From Bradyrhizobium erythrophlei (GTDB lineage: Bacteria; Pseudomonadota; Alphaproteobacteria; Rhizobiales; Xanthobacteraceae): DNA of 64,000 nt. Position numbers and translations under genes: made by a program. The stretch spans positions 5,766,001 through 5,830,000 of the forward strand of contig NZ_LT670817.1 of NCBI RefSeq assembly GCF_900129425.1. The letters are read 5' to 3'. Positions within the stretch are counted from its first letter, which is position 1; each line of letters begins with the position of its first letter. Of this stretch, positions 18,885 to 28,353 are shown in pieces. The notes beneath the pieces were generated by a model. The model was not told where the DNA came from. It did not search any database and saw only the letters and a list, made by a program, of their open reading frames with translations.

Positions 18885-19739
18885 CTAAGCAATGAGACGC
18901 AAACAAGCAATGGCTCTCGACGACGCCGCGCGATCATTGCCCCTGCCCTGTCCACTGTGTACGTCAAAAACGACGGCGTCCTTGACACCCTCCGCGTCCG
19001 ACCGTTGCCAGCCGTCCTGCGAATAGCGAAAATATTCGATTTCACAGGAGGCCGGCCCGAATGCGTCTACCAGTTGCCTCACCATCGCGTCATCAAATAC
19101 CTGATACCAACCGAGGTTTCGCCGCGAACCGAAGGGAAAAGAGACGTAACATGTCCCCCCAGGCCTCAGAATCCGCCGGAATTCCCGGGCGGCGGCGAGA
19201 AAACCCGTATCATCGCGCTCGGCCCGTTGCTGATCCGAGGTGTAGAGCAGTGTATTATCGAGTCCGACATGCTCGATCGTTGAAATGCAAATCACGATAT
19301 CAAATGTCTGATCGTTGAAAAACGTCTCCCTCAAGTCTCCATATACATAAGAGACGCCGTCATACCATTGGCAGTATTTCTCCGGCGCCAGGGTCATAAT
19401 GGTGAGATCGCTCCCCTTCAACGGCGCTCTGTTCAGAATGAAATCGTGATTGAGGATCGATCCGGCGTCGAGTATCCGCGGCCTTGTTTTTCCTGCCTCG
19501 GACAGATGACCAAAAAGCCAAGGGTATTCGACAACCCGTTCATCTATCGCGACCCCGAATCCAGCCGGAAGGCCCGCTCCGGGCTTCACGGCGCGCTGAT
19601 CGATCGCCGCCTCAATCGCCTGCCGTTTGCTTGTGTAGTAACCTGCACTCCAGGGCGGGCGTCCCCGCAGCCAATATAGCGGCAAGGCCGCTGCGTCGAT
19701 AGCGGATTTGATTTTGAATGCGATTGCGCCGGTATGCAT
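18885..19739 (-). CDS. SAM-dependent methyltransferase-like protein, second in the locus
   Basis: 284 residues, unlike its neighbour except for the fold. RILDAGSILNHDFIL is a divergent SAM motif I, SYVYGDLRETFFNDQTFDIVICISTIEHVG includes motif IV, and FRRILRPGGTCYVSFPFG is the post-motif strand. The N-terminus carries a short hydrophobic patch (IDAAALPLYWL). The target is unknown; a methylated sugar or a capping methyl group fits the surroundings. It looks less GC-rich than the epimerase gene downstream. Confidence 0.75.
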   Translation of the reverse strand: MHTGAIAFKIKSAIDAAALPLYWLRGRPPWSAGYYTSKRQAIEAAIDQRAVKPGAGLPAGFGVAIDERVVEYPWLFGHLSEAGKTRPRILDAGSILNHDFILNRAPLKGSDLTIMTLAPEKYCQWYDGVSYVYGDLRETFFNDQTFDIVICISTIEHVGLDNTLLYTSDQQRAERDDTGFLAAAREFRRILRPGGTCYVSFPFGSRRNLGWYQVFDDAMVRQLVDAFGPASCEIEYFRYSQDGWQRSDAEGVKDAVVFDVHSGQGRGNDRAASSRAIACLRLIA

Positions 19740-19775
19740 GTCGCTCTTTCCAAATCAGCGAAACGATTTCAACTC

Positions 19776-20864
19776 CTAAATCAGAGAAACGATTTCAACG
19801 AAACGCTGCCACTGCAACGTCTTGTTATAGAAACCGCCAACCATTTTCCTTCCTCGCGCGGCGACAAGATTTCCATCTGCTCGGTTCGATAAAATCTGAC
19901 CAGCCAGATCGACTGCTTCATCCGGACTTTTGTAGGTGAACATCGTCTCGCCATTCTTCATTCCGTCAGGATAAATCCCGTCGTCGGAGAGCAGCAACGC
20001 GCCACATCCCATGGCCTCGAAACATCGCATATTGCCACGGTCATGGCCCGCCATGTCGATCGCCCCATTGAGCACAATCTTCGCGTTGCCGATCAACTGA
20101 TACAGATCTCGACCAAAAACCGGCGCCCTGGCGATGTCCTTGATGGCTTTCGGACGCCGGAGATTTCGAAGCTGCGGAAGGAGCCGCCCAGGAAGGCTTT
20201 CCGCAAGCCGCGTCATCCGGGAGGCATCCAGACAATATACCACGTTCCGATCCGGGCTTAGAGCGGCGATAGATTGCAGCACTTTGACGCGGGTCGAGTG
20301 GTGCCGCGAGTAGCCGCCCACGAATAGAATATCTATCGCTCTTTCGGCGTGTCCGTAACCGTCCATCTCGGGGTCCACGGCTGGACAGAAATATCCAACC
20401 TTGCAGCCTTTGAGACGCCAGTCCTCAAGAATCGAGGGAAAGTTACAAACAACCATGCCGTAAGCCGAGAGGTCTACGCCGCCGGACGGAGCTGCACGCC
20501 AACAGATCGTCTTTTTGACACAGCCCGGAAGCCGCCGGACGAATGAACTGTCATATCGCATCGGATCGGTGTTGTAGAAAACTTCCGTGCGATGGTCTTC
20601 GATCTGCGCAAGCAGAATTTCGGCGAGGTCACTTTGGCGCATGTCGTGCTCTCGCGCCCACGCATGCTGCAATATCCTGTCATCACCGTTCGTGAAGAAC
20701 GTTTCACTATCGCCATCCAATACGGGTTTTAGAAAGTGCAGGGCTCCAAATCGATCATTTAGGAGCTGTCGTCGCCTTGCCCCGAAGCTGTTGTCCTTTG
20801 CCGACAACTCGTTCAACCGGCGCAGGTACGAACTGTGAATCCCGCTGTTTTGGAACATACGCAT
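19776..20864 (-). CDS. Glycosyltransferase-like protein (CgeB/GT-B type C-terminal domain)
   Basis: 362 residues. The C-terminal third, RDLYQLIGNAKIVLNGAIDM and following MRCFEAMGCGALLLSDDG, resembles glycosyltransferases with the CgeB-like GT-B donor domain, where MRCFEAMGCG is the nucleotide-sugar contact region. The middle DILFVGGYSRHHSTRVKVL is the linker start of the same domain. The N-terminal half is hard to place. It is likely to add one sugar of the repeat unit. The gene sits 36 bases upstream of the methyltransferase gene and appears to open this sub-operon after a 276-base gap. Confidence 0.65.
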   Translation of the reverse strand: MRMFQNSGIHSSYLRRLNELSAKDNSFGARRRQLLNDRFGALHFLKPVLDGDSETFFTNGDDRILQHAWAREHDMRQSDLAEILLAQIEDHRTEVFYNTDPMRYDSSFVRRLPGCVKKTICWRAAPSGGVDLSAYGMVVCNFPSILEDWRLKGCKVGYFCPAVDPEMDGYGHAERAIDILFVGGYSRHHSTRVKVLQSIAALSPDRNVVYCLDASRMTRLAESLPGRLLPQLRNLRRPKAIKDIARAPVFGRDLYQLIGNAKIVLNGAIDMAGHDRGNMRCFEAMGCGALLLSDDGIYPDGMKNGETMFTYKSPDEAVDLAGQILSNRADGNLVAARGRKMVGGFYNKTLQWQRFVEIVSLI

Positions 20865-21140
20865 TTGCGAACCGTCTTCTTAGAACCGCACCGTTTTGAT
20901 GATCATTCGGTGCCGCCCGCGAAAATCGTGAACAGGTCAATTGAACCAAGCGCTCGTTGGCGGGATCACGATTGCCACCGGGTGGATTTACCAGACCAAG
21001 GCAACGCGATACTTGATACAAGCAAAACAGCGGCTGGCAAGCGGTAATCGTCTTATTAATGTCGCTCCCGCACTATCAGCGTAACGATGAGTACGAAAAC
21101 CGCGCGACAGGCCGTTTTTTTGAATGCCCGCACCTGTAGA
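20865..21140. other. AT-richer gap between sub-operons of the polysaccharide locus
   Basis: About 275 bases separate the hexapeptide acyltransferase gene from the next minus-strand gene. No coding frame with family resemblance is visible. A promoter for the downstream sub-operon could lie here, but no convincing hexamer pair was identified by eye. Confidence 0.35.
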
Positions 21141-21734
21141 TCAACTTGTTAGGTCAGCATCTGGCGAAGCGCGCAACGACCGCACGACCCTGGCCGGATT
21201 GCCCACCGCCAGCGAATACGGTGGTATATCACGCGTGACAACAGAGCACGCACCGATAACCGCTCCTTCGCCGATCGTAACGCCCTTTAAGATGCTTACG
21301 TTAAATCCCACCCAGGCTTTGTTGCCGACGACAACCGGCGCATGCGGGACGTGTTCCCAATCTTTTTGACCTTTATCCCAGTCACGAACGTCATGCTTGC
21401 GCTTTGCCCATTCGAGGCTGTGAGAATCGTGGTCCACGATAGTGATTCCCCACGACATAATGACATCGTCGCCGATAACGAGACTTCGGTGGCAGACGAA
21501 ATCGCTACGCCCCACAAAAGTACGGCTACCGATTTGGATTATTCCGCCCCTTTCCTCAAAACTTATATCGGCATGGATGATTGAATCTTCCCCGACCAAT
21601 AGCAGGTTTCCCGAGACGCGCTTCAGTCTTCGCCATGCGATGGTCGTCCCACGGCCGATCTTGGCGGAGCCCGAACGCCGGGCCTTCCATCCCAACATGG
21701 AGTCGATCAGCGTTACCAGGAAGCGCCTCAACAT
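21141..21734 (-). CDS. Hexapeptide-repeat acyltransferase (maltose/WcaF-type left-handed helix)
   Basis: 197 residues. Hexad repeats run from about 55 to 180, for example IQIGSRTFVGRSDFVCHRSL, the histidine-containing ITIVDHDSHSLEW loop, and VVVGNKAWVGFNVSILKGVT, and the chain closes with IPPYSLAVGNPARVV. This is the signature of acetyl-CoA-dependent sugar O-acetyltransferases of the WcaF/NodL group. The ATG at 21734 lies one base after the asnB-like stop, so the genes are coupled. The acetylated sugar is not identifiable. Confidence 0.82.
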   Translation of the reverse strand: MLRRFLVTLIDSMLGWKARRSGSAKIGRGTTIAWRRLKRVSGNLLLVGEDSIIHADISFEERGGIIQIGSRTFVGRSDFVCHRSLVIGDDVIMSWGITIVDHDSHSLEWAKRKHDVRDWDKGQKDWEHVPHAPVVVGNKAWVGFNVSILKGVTIGEGAVIGACSVVTRDIPPYSLAVGNPARVVRSLRASPDADLTS

Positions 21735-21735
21735 G

Positions 21736-23571
21736 TCAGAGCCTTGCCATCATCCATTTAGCATTCAGATAGGGCCAAATCCGCCCAACCGACTCCCAGT
21801 CCCATTTCTTCGCTGCGGTCAGGCGGTCGACCGTCTTACGCAGCCTCACCTCATCGACGAGTTCGGAGAAGGCCGGGACGTTCCGGTCGAGGAGAGCGGC
21901 CGCCCAACCCGAAAGCGGTCCATTCAACCATTCCGGCATCGGTGAATTGAGGCCTACCTTGCGACGTCCCATGCGGATTGACTCGGGCATCCGGCCTTCC
22001 ATCGCCCGTCGCGCGAGCATCTTGGTATAGCCGTCGGATGACTTGCTCGCTTCCGGAAGCGCCATCGTATAGGTTACGAGACGCCAGTCCATAAATGGCA
22101 TCCGCACTTCGACGCCGTGAGCCATCGAGACGCGATCGAAGTTGCGCAGGATGGTCGGCAGCACCGTGCTGTGAAACATTCGATAGAGGCGCCGGTTCAA
22201 CGCACCCCATTCGCTCGGGAGCGCATCGCCATCGCCGACAAGGGGCAATTCCGCCGGAATGCCGCGCAGCCCGCCGCGCAAAAAATAATGCCCTTCGGCT
22301 CTGACCGTTATGGCGCGCAGTATGTCGATGCATCGCCTCGCCAACGGCGAATTGGAAGCCGCTCCCGCGAGGATATTTCTGAGACGAAATGCTCCCGATT
22401 GCCCTTCCTGAAGATAGGCTCCCATCAACTCGTCGGCGCCGTGGCCATCGAGCGAAACCAGCACCTTGGCGCGCCTGAGCTCGCGGTACAGCTGCCAGGC
22501 GGCGCTCGGCAGCGATATGTAGACATCGTCATTGTCGTCGAGGATGCGGTCGAGGTCCGTCAGCGCGTCGTTCCGGCCAATTTCCACGAATGTCGGGTCG
22601 ACGTCCGCCCACGCAGCTGCTTGTTCCGCCATCGGTCGCTCATCGTTCGATGCTCCCGGAAACGTTGCGACAAAGGCGTGGCGCCAGGCGGCGCTGTCGC
22701 GCGGCCCCATCCCTGCTTTCGCGTGCGCCGCCATTTCGCAGATGACGGCGGATGAATCGAAGCCGCCGGAAAGGCAGGTTCCGATCGGCACGTCGCTGCG
22801 CATTCGCAGCGCGACCGCATCGCGGAACAATTCACCGAAGCGCTCGACCCTTTCGGCCTCGGTATCTGGAACCGATGGCAGGTGATCGAGGGTACACCAC
22901 CAGCGCCGGATTTCCAGTCGGCCGCCCCGCAACCACATGCAATGCCCCGCCTGCAGCCGGCGCACCTCGCGGCAGAGCGTGCGTTCGCTGCCTTCGACCC
23001 CGAAAGCATCGAGCATCAGCCTGCGTGCCACGTCGATATCGATCGAAGGCGCAATCAGTCCGCTTTGCACCAGGGCCCGCTGTTCCGACGCAAACACGAG
23101 ACGATCCGGCGACATCGCATAAAGCAGCGGCTTGATGCCGAAACGATCCCGCGCGAGAAACAACTCCCTGGTCTCGGTGTCAAATATCGCCAGCGCCCAC
23201 ATTCCGTTGAAGCGCGTCAGCATCCCTTCCTGCCACGTTCGCCACGCCGCAAGGATCACCTCGGTATCCGATTGGGTCCGGAAGTTCGCACCCAGTGCTT
23301 CCAGTTCGCGGCGAAGTTCGAGGAAGTTGTAGATCTCACCGTTGAAGACGATCGCGTAACGGCCATCGCTCGACAGCATGGGCTGGTAACCGCCCGGGCC
23401 GGGATCGATGATGGCCAGCCGCCGGTGACCGAGAGCTACGTTGCGTTCCGCACTGAACCAGTGTCCGGCACCGTCCGGGCCGCGATGAGCCACCAGGGCG
23501 GTCAGACGTTCAATTTCAGCCGGCTCCACGGCCTGGCCGCTGACGTTGACGATGCCCGCAATTCCACACAT
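21736..23571 (-). CDS. asnB: Glutamine-dependent asparagine-synthetase-like amidotransferase
   Basis: 611 residues from ATG 23571: MCGIAG gives the N-terminal nucleophile Cys2 of the glutaminase domain; RLAIID and FNGEIYNF are further class II glutaminase motifs; SGGFDSS at about 268-274 is the ATP pyrophosphatase loop of the synthetase domain. The open frame extends about 480 bases upstream, but nothing before MCGIAG fits. In polysaccharide loci AsnB-like enzymes amidate uronic acids. Since the WbpB/D/E-type genes should make a uronic acid, amidation of that sugar is my preferred role over asparagine supply. It starts two bases after the flippase stop. Confidence 0.85.
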   Translation of the reverse strand: MCGIAGIVNVSGQAVEPAEIERLTALVAHRGPDGAGHWFSAERNVALGHRRLAIIDPGPGGYQPMLSSDGRYAIVFNGEIYNFLELRRELEALGANFRTQSDTEVILAAWRTWQEGMLTRFNGMWALAIFDTETRELFLARDRFGIKPLLYAMSPDRLVFASEQRALVQSGLIAPSIDIDVARRLMLDAFGVEGSERTLCREVRRLQAGHCMWLRGGRLEIRRWWCTLDHLPSVPDTEAERVERFGELFRDAVALRMRSDVPIGTCLSGGFDSSAVICEMAAHAKAGMGPRDSAAWRHAFVATFPGASNDERPMAEQAAAWADVDPTFVEIGRNDALTDLDRILDDNDDVYISLPSAAWQLYRELRRAKVLVSLDGHGADELMGAYLQEGQSGAFRLRNILAGAASNSPLARRCIDILRAITVRAEGHYFLRGGLRGIPAELPLVGDGDALPSEWGALNRRLYRMFHSTVLPTILRNFDRVSMAHGVEVRMPFMDWRLVTYTMALPEASKSSDGYTKMLARRAMEGRMPESIRMGRRKVGLNSPMPEWLNGPLSGWAAALLDRNVPAFSELVDEVRLRKTVDRLTAAKKWDWESVGRIWPYLNAKWMMARL

Positions 23572-23573
23572 GA

Positions 23574-25187
23574 CTAAACGACTTTCCCGGGCAAGAAACG
23601 GCTGGCGATCGCACGCATATCCCGCCAGCACGTCTCGCCGTAGGGCCCAATTCCTGAAACAGCGACAACAACGACGAAGATGATGCCCGCCGCCGCCCCA
23701 TAGGAGGCCCCGACCAGCCACCAGTGCGGCGCCTGGTCGAATAATCGTTCCCCCACGAGATAGCGCAAGGAGGTCGCCGTGATGATACCCGTTCCCAGCG
23801 GCAGCAAGACAAAGTGGCCAACCCGAGGCCACATGCCTGGCATGCCGAAGCTCTGCCGCAGCAAGGACATGGTGATGACGATCTGCGCAATCATGCCGAG
23901 ACAGGCGCTCCAACCCGCCGCCTGCCATCCGAAGTGAGGCAGCACCACGGCGCTTGTAGCCAGCGTAACGACAGCCGTCGTCAGCGCGATCAAGGCGGTG
24001 GAGCGTGACCGACCTTGGGCCAGTAGATAGTATGCGAAGACATTGGAGGCACACCCCAGCATTCCGGCGGCGGCCAGCACGACCAGCAACCCCTGGGTCG
24101 CGATGGCAACGTCTCTTCCAGTCCAGACCTGAAGCAGAGGCCCTGCGATGGGGATCAGCGCGCCCAGGGCAGTAGCCGCCAGGACATTCAGCACCCAGGA
24201 CGAGCGAAACAGCAGGTCGGCCATTCGATCGCTCGATTCCTTTTGCAGGGAACTAAAAAACGGAAACAGGATTTCGCCGATCTTCAAAATGCCGATATAC
24301 ATGGCCTCTTCGAGACGCTGGGCGATGGTGTAATATCCCACGAATTGGGGCGCCAGAAACGCTCCAAGCAGATATCGATCTGCCTGGCCCGCGATCACGC
24401 CACTACCCTGCGCGGCGAATTGCCATGCTCCCACATTGAAAAGCCCGCCCAGCGGCCCGCGATGCAGCGCGGGGCCCGCCATCCACTCGCCCGCTACCCG
24501 GCGCGAGATTGCGCATGAAACCAGCAGCCCCCCGGCAAAACCGAGGGCCTGACAGCCAAGAAAGGTCGAAGCCTGTGGCCAGCGCGGGACCAGCACCAGC
24601 ATCGACGACGTCGAGATGACCGCGATCGCCATGCTGATCGAGGCCAGCCGCGGATAGTCCTGTCGCGCGGTGAAAAGCGCCAGAAACACCCCAGAGATGC
24701 ATTGGCATAACCAGCCGCCCGCGCCGAGCAGAAAGGCAAGGCCCAGATCATTGGCGACCGCGCCCTCGAGATGAAACACATGACGGGCAAGCGGTGGACC
24801 GGCCAGCGACAACGTCGCCGCGATCGGAACTCCCGCAGCGCCCGCCAGCAGCAGAGCGGTCGCAAAGAAACGACGCGCTTCAGCCTTCTCGCCTGGCGCC
24901 AGCCGGCAAGCCAACTCCCGGGTCGTCGATAGTGCGAGGGAGTTGCCGAACGCCAGTGCGGGCGCAACGCACGCCGTCACCAGACCGGCGACGCCGAAAG
25001 CGCTAGCTCCCAGCCGAAACAGGACGAATGGAAGAACGAGCAGGTTCAGTCCCACGCTGATGAGAAAGGCGCTCGCATTCCAAGCCGAGTTTCCCAGCAA
25101 ATGAGAACCAGTTTTTCCAGCTGCCATTTCAGCGATCAAATCGCATCGTTGTCTGACCCGTTCAACTAACAGCCTGGAAAGCGGCAC
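23574..25187 (-). CDS. Polysaccharide flippase-like membrane protein (Wzx/MATE-type)
   Basis: Up to 537 residues with about twelve to fourteen hydrophobic helices, and an N-terminal GSHLLGNSAWNASAFLISVG resembling the start of polysaccharide-biosynthesis (RfbX/Wzx) proteins. It would move lipid-linked repeat units across the inner membrane before polymerisation. The start is uncertain: MPLSRLLVERV at 25187 is the longest, and MAAGKTGSHLL at 25127 is nearer the usual family start. It is the first gene of the minus-strand run, divergent from the ceramidase-like gene. Confidence 0.8.
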   Translation of the reverse strand: MPLSRLLVERVRQRCDLIAEMAAGKTGSHLLGNSAWNASAFLISVGLNLLVLPFVLFRLGASAFGVAGLVTACVAPALAFGNSLALSTTRELACRLAPGEKAEARRFFATALLLAGAAGVPIAATLSLAGPPLARHVFHLEGAVANDLGLAFLLGAGGWLCQCISGVFLALFTARQDYPRLASISMAIAVISTSSMLVLVPRWPQASTFLGCQALGFAGGLLVSCAISRRVAGEWMAGPALHRGPLGGLFNVGAWQFAAQGSGVIAGQADRYLLGAFLAPQFVGYYTIAQRLEEAMYIGILKIGEILFPFFSSLQKESSDRMADLLFRSSWVLNVLAATALGALIPIAGPLLQVWTGRDVAIATQGLLVVLAAAGMLGCASNVFAYYLLAQGRSRSTALIALTTAVVTLATSAVVLPHFGWQAAGWSACLGMIAQIVITMSLLRQSFGMPGMWPRVGHFVLLPLGTGIITATSLRYLVGERLFDQAPHWWLVGASYGAAAGIIFVVVVAVSGIGPYGETCWRDMRAIASRFLPGKVV

Positions 25188-25210
25188 CGTGCCGCCGGAT
25201 CGGCCGCGCC

Positions 25211-26863
25211 GTGCAGGACCGGATTATAAGGCGTTCCCGGACCAATACCAATCGGCCTTCGCGCGCGCGGCCCAGCGAAACGGCGACACCGTTCCCAAGG
25301 CGCCTCGGCCTGGTTCGCCTTCGCCAGATACCGGACCTTGCTGGAAAAACCCGTCTTCGCCAACACTCGGGCCAAAGCTCTATTGTGCCGCGGCGGCTCA
25401 GACAAGAGGCTCGATTTTGGAGGCGGAATTTCGTAGACACGACAGGTTGCCGGCCAGGGCACATCTTAACCTTCCACAGGATCCGTCGGCGATTGTTTGC
25501 GCGCGCAGCCTCATGCGACGTCACCCCGCGAGACCGTCCGGTCCGGCTGGCGGGCTATGCTTTGCGCAAGGCCCCCGTGTCGACGGTTCTCGACCCGATC
25601 GAACTTTCGGCCATCCTGCTGGAATGCTCGGGGCAGCGCTGCCTCATCATCAGCTTCGATCTCATGATCGTGGGATCCGAGCTTCAGAATATCATTCTGA
25701 ACAAACTCGAGCCACTGGAGTTCAAGCCCCGCGAAATCCTGCTGCTGGCCTCGCACACGCACTACGCACCTGCGACCGACCAGGCTTGCGCGCGCCTGGG
25801 GATACCGGAGGTCGAATTCGTCAACGACGTGGCGAATGCCGCGGAAAATCTCGTACGCCAAATTCAACGACAGCAGCCCTTCGAGGTCAGCCTGGATGTT
25901 TTTCAGGGCAGCCTCAATCACTCCATCAACCGGCGCAGGTATTGGCCGTTTCCGACCGTCGGACGAACCTACGGGTTCAGGTTGAGAAGCGTCAGCTTAG
26001 CACCGAACCCGTCGGGTCCACGGGACGAGCAGGCGACCATTGCCCTGTTGCGGAAATCCAGTGACGGGGGCGTGCTCGGCGCGATCTGGCACTATACCTG
26101 TCACCCAACCGCTGTCGTTCCGGACAGCGTCATCAGCTCCGACTATCCCGGCGCCGTGCGCCGCGTGCTGCGCGAGCGCTTTGGTCAAATTCCCTGCGTT
26201 TTTGCGCAGGGATTTTGTGGCGATATCAGGCCAAATGTAGCCGTTTCTGCGCCCAGGACCGGGATGCGCGAGCGCATTCGCAAGGTCTTGCGTACGATCG
26301 TGTCGGGTCCGATGTTTGCATCGCCCTCGGCGGAGGACTGCGCGGGCTGGAGTCAAAGTCTGGCCTCCCGTATAGGCGACATCGCACAAGGCGGTCCTGC
26401 CAGGACGTTCTCGCCGACACAGCTTCACACCGGGTCGGCCGCAATACCTCTCAGCGACTTCTTTGAGGGCTCCATGCCCGACAAGATGCTGGCGGCCCAG
26501 ATCGTCAGAATTGGAGAGGAACTCGAAATCGTGTCGCTATCGGCCGAGGCAACCGTGGGATGGGAGCCCATTCTCGATGAGGTTGTTCCGGTCGACTCGG
26601 GGCGAATTCGTCTTTATGCGGGATATTTGGGCGCCTTGTTCGGCTATCTCCCCACAGCGGCGCAGGTACCGGAAGGCGGCTATGAGGTCGCGGGCTTTCA
26701 GGCTCTGTTCGGTCTGTCTGGCGACTTCAAATCCGATCGAATTGACCCTGCTGTCGCCGGATGCGTCAAAAGCGCATTTGAGGATCTGCAGCGCGAAAAA
26801 ACGCGCGTGATGGACCCGGGCGTCCTCGCCGGTGCAATGACGGGACGGCAGGACATCAGATGA
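25211..26863 (+). CDS. Neutral/alkaline ceramidase-like protein, start uncertain
   Basis: The recognisable part starts near residue 95-100 (FARAASCDVTPRDRPVRLAGY). It has the ceramidase N-domain metal motifs: ASHTHYAP, WHYTCHPTA with following SSDYPG, and QGFCGDIRPN. The zinc-binding histidines of the family are expected in the first two. The C-terminal immunoglobulin-like domain of true ceramidases is not evident. The first ~94 codons have no family look and cover the divergent promoter area, so a later start (for example TTG 25493) is likely. It overlaps the next gene by four bases (ATGA) and heads the acyl-tailoring operon. It may hydrolyse an N-acyl or amide bond; the substrate is unknown. 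Confidence 0.72.
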   Translation: MQDRIIRRSRTNTNRPSRARPSETATPFPRRLGLVRLRQIPDLAGKTRLRQHSGQSSIVPRRLRQEARFWRRNFVDTTGCRPGHILTFHRIRRRLFARAASCDVTPRDRPVRLAGYALRKAPVSTVLDPIELSAILLECSGQRCLIISFDLMIVGSELQNIILNKLEPLEFKPREILLLASHTHYAPATDQACARLGIPEVEFVNDVANAAENLVRQIQRQQPFEVSLDVFQGSLNHSINRRRYWPFPTVGRTYGFRLRSVSLAPNPSGPRDEQATIALLRKSSDGGVLGAIWHYTCHPTAVVPDSVISSDYPGAVRRVLRERFGQIPCVFAQGFCGDIRPNVAVSAPRTGMRERIRKVLRTIVSGPMFASPSAEDCAGWSQSLASRIGDIAQGGPARTFSPTQLHTGSAAIPLSDFFEGSMPDKMLAAQIVRIGEELEIVSLSAEATVGWEPILDEVVPVDSGRIRLYAGYLGALFGYLPTAAQVPEGGYEVAGFQALFGLSGDFKSDRIDPAVAGCVKSAFEDLQREKTRVMDPGVLAGAMTGRQDIR

Positions 26864-28305
26864 CCGACGCGCCGCTCGCGAGCCGCAGCTTCAGCCCGGA
26901 CGATCAAATCGCCTTCGCCCGGCTCTCTTCCGACTGGAATCCGATGCATCTGGATCAGGCGTTCGCACGGCGCACCCAGTTCGGCGCGCCGGTGGTGCAC
27001 GGCATTCATACGCTCGCCTGGGCAGCCAATACGCTGCTGGCGCGCTTTCCCCTGAAGATTGCAACCATCCGCGCCAGATTTCCGCAGCCACTCTATCTCG
27101 ACGAACGCGCGACCATCAGCATTCGCGCGCGGACGGATGCGCGAATCGAATTCGAGGTCGTTGCCGCCAACACGGTGGTTGCACATGCCAAGCTGTCGAC
27201 GGTGCCTGGAAAATCCGTGGCCGAAAACGCGCGGCTGGCAGCGTCGAAAACCGTCCAACCTGCACAGCCCGCCGATCTTCGATTTGAGCAACTGGCCGAT
27301 CGTGCCGGCGCGGTTACGATCGGCGATGACGACGCCAAATCGCTGTTCCCGGCGCTGACCGAGTCGATCGGCCTTCCCGCCGTGAAAGCGCTGCTGGCGA
27401 CCTCGCAAATCGTGGGTATGGCGTGCCCGGGACTTCACTCGCTGTTTGCCGGTCTCGAGGTGAGTTGCGACCCGCAAGGCGATCGCGAGGGCTTTCTCGC
27501 CTATGCCGTCCGCAAGGTCGACGCGCGATTTCGGTCGCTGCAGATCGACGTGTCGGGCTCCGGCATCGCGGGCCGGCTCGATGCGTTTGCCCGCCCGGCA
27601 CCGCCGTCCCAGGCCGCCATGGTTGAAATTTCTCCGCGGGTCGCCGGAGCTCCGTTTGCCGGCCAGAGATCGCTCATCGTCGGCGGCTCGCGCGGTCTTG
27701 GCGAGGTAACAGCGAAAATCGTCGCGGCCGGCGGCGGCCATGCCGTTATCACGTACCACGAAAGCCCGCATGATGCCGAGCGGGTCGCAACCGAAATTGT
27801 CGGCGCCGGCGGCCGATGCGAAATCCTGCGCTACGACGCCGCCTCGCCGGCGAACGAGCAGCTGCACAAACTCGGCGCGATCGACTGCTGCTACTACTTC
27901 GCGACTCCGAAGATATTCCAGCGCAAGTCGGGCTTGTACGAGCCGGAGAAGCTGCGCACGTTCCTGAGCTTCTATGCGGACGGCTTCTTTGACCTTTGCA
28001 CCGCGCTGGCTGACGGCACGGCCGGAAAATTGGTCGTGTTTTATCCGTCGACCGTCGCGATCGATGAGGCCGCCAGCACGACGGCAGAATACGCCATGGC
28101 GAAGACGGCCGGGGAAATCCTGGCGAAGTACGTCAACGAATTCATGCCCGGCCTCCACGTGATATGCCGCCGCCTGCCCCGAATCCTGACCGATCAAACC
28201 GCCACGGTCGGCGTTGCCAGCGCCGACAACGCGTTGGACGTGATGCTGCCTATTGTATATGACGTGCAGCAGATGGCCCGGCCCGATCCGGCACCGCGCG
28301 GCTGA
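26860..28305 (+). CDS. MaoC-like hydratase / hot-dog / short-chain dehydrogenase fusion
   Basis: 481 residues in three parts. Residues 10-50 carry the R-hydratase motif with Asp25 and His30 (LSSDWNPMHLDQ, then FGAPVVHG). About 140-230 look like a second hot-dog half. From about 268 an SDR domain begins with VGGSRGLGE and ends with the catalytic pair Tyr411/Lys415 (AEYAMAKTAGE) after the serine segment YPSTVA. Together these would dehydrate or hydrate and reduce 3-hydroxy/3-oxo acyl thioesters, presumably on the ACP two genes downstream. Translation is coupled to the ceramidase-like gene by a four-base overlap. I know of no standard name for this architecture. Confidence 0.75.
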   Translation: MTDAPLASRSFSPDDQIAFARLSSDWNPMHLDQAFARRTQFGAPVVHGIHTLAWAANTLLARFPLKIATIRARFPQPLYLDERATISIRARTDARIEFEVVAANTVVAHAKLSTVPGKSVAENARLAASKTVQPAQPADLRFEQLADRAGAVTIGDDDAKSLFPALTESIGLPAVKALLATSQIVGMACPGLHSLFAGLEVSCDPQGDREGFLAYAVRKVDARFRSLQIDVSGSGIAGRLDAFARPAPPSQAAMVEISPRVAGAPFAGQRSLIVGGSRGLGEVTAKIVAAGGGHAVITYHESPHDAERVATEIVGAGGRCEILRYDAASPANEQLHKLGAIDCCYYFATPKIFQRKSGLYEPEKLRTFLSFYADGFFDLCTALADGTAGKLVVFYPSTVAIDEAASTTAEYAMAKTAGEILAKYVNEFMPGLHVICRRLPRILTDQTATVGVASADNALDVMLPIVYDVQQMARPDPAPRG

Positions 28306-28353
28306 CAACCTCCGACCCGACGTATCTGCTCCGAAACACATTGCGCTTCCATT

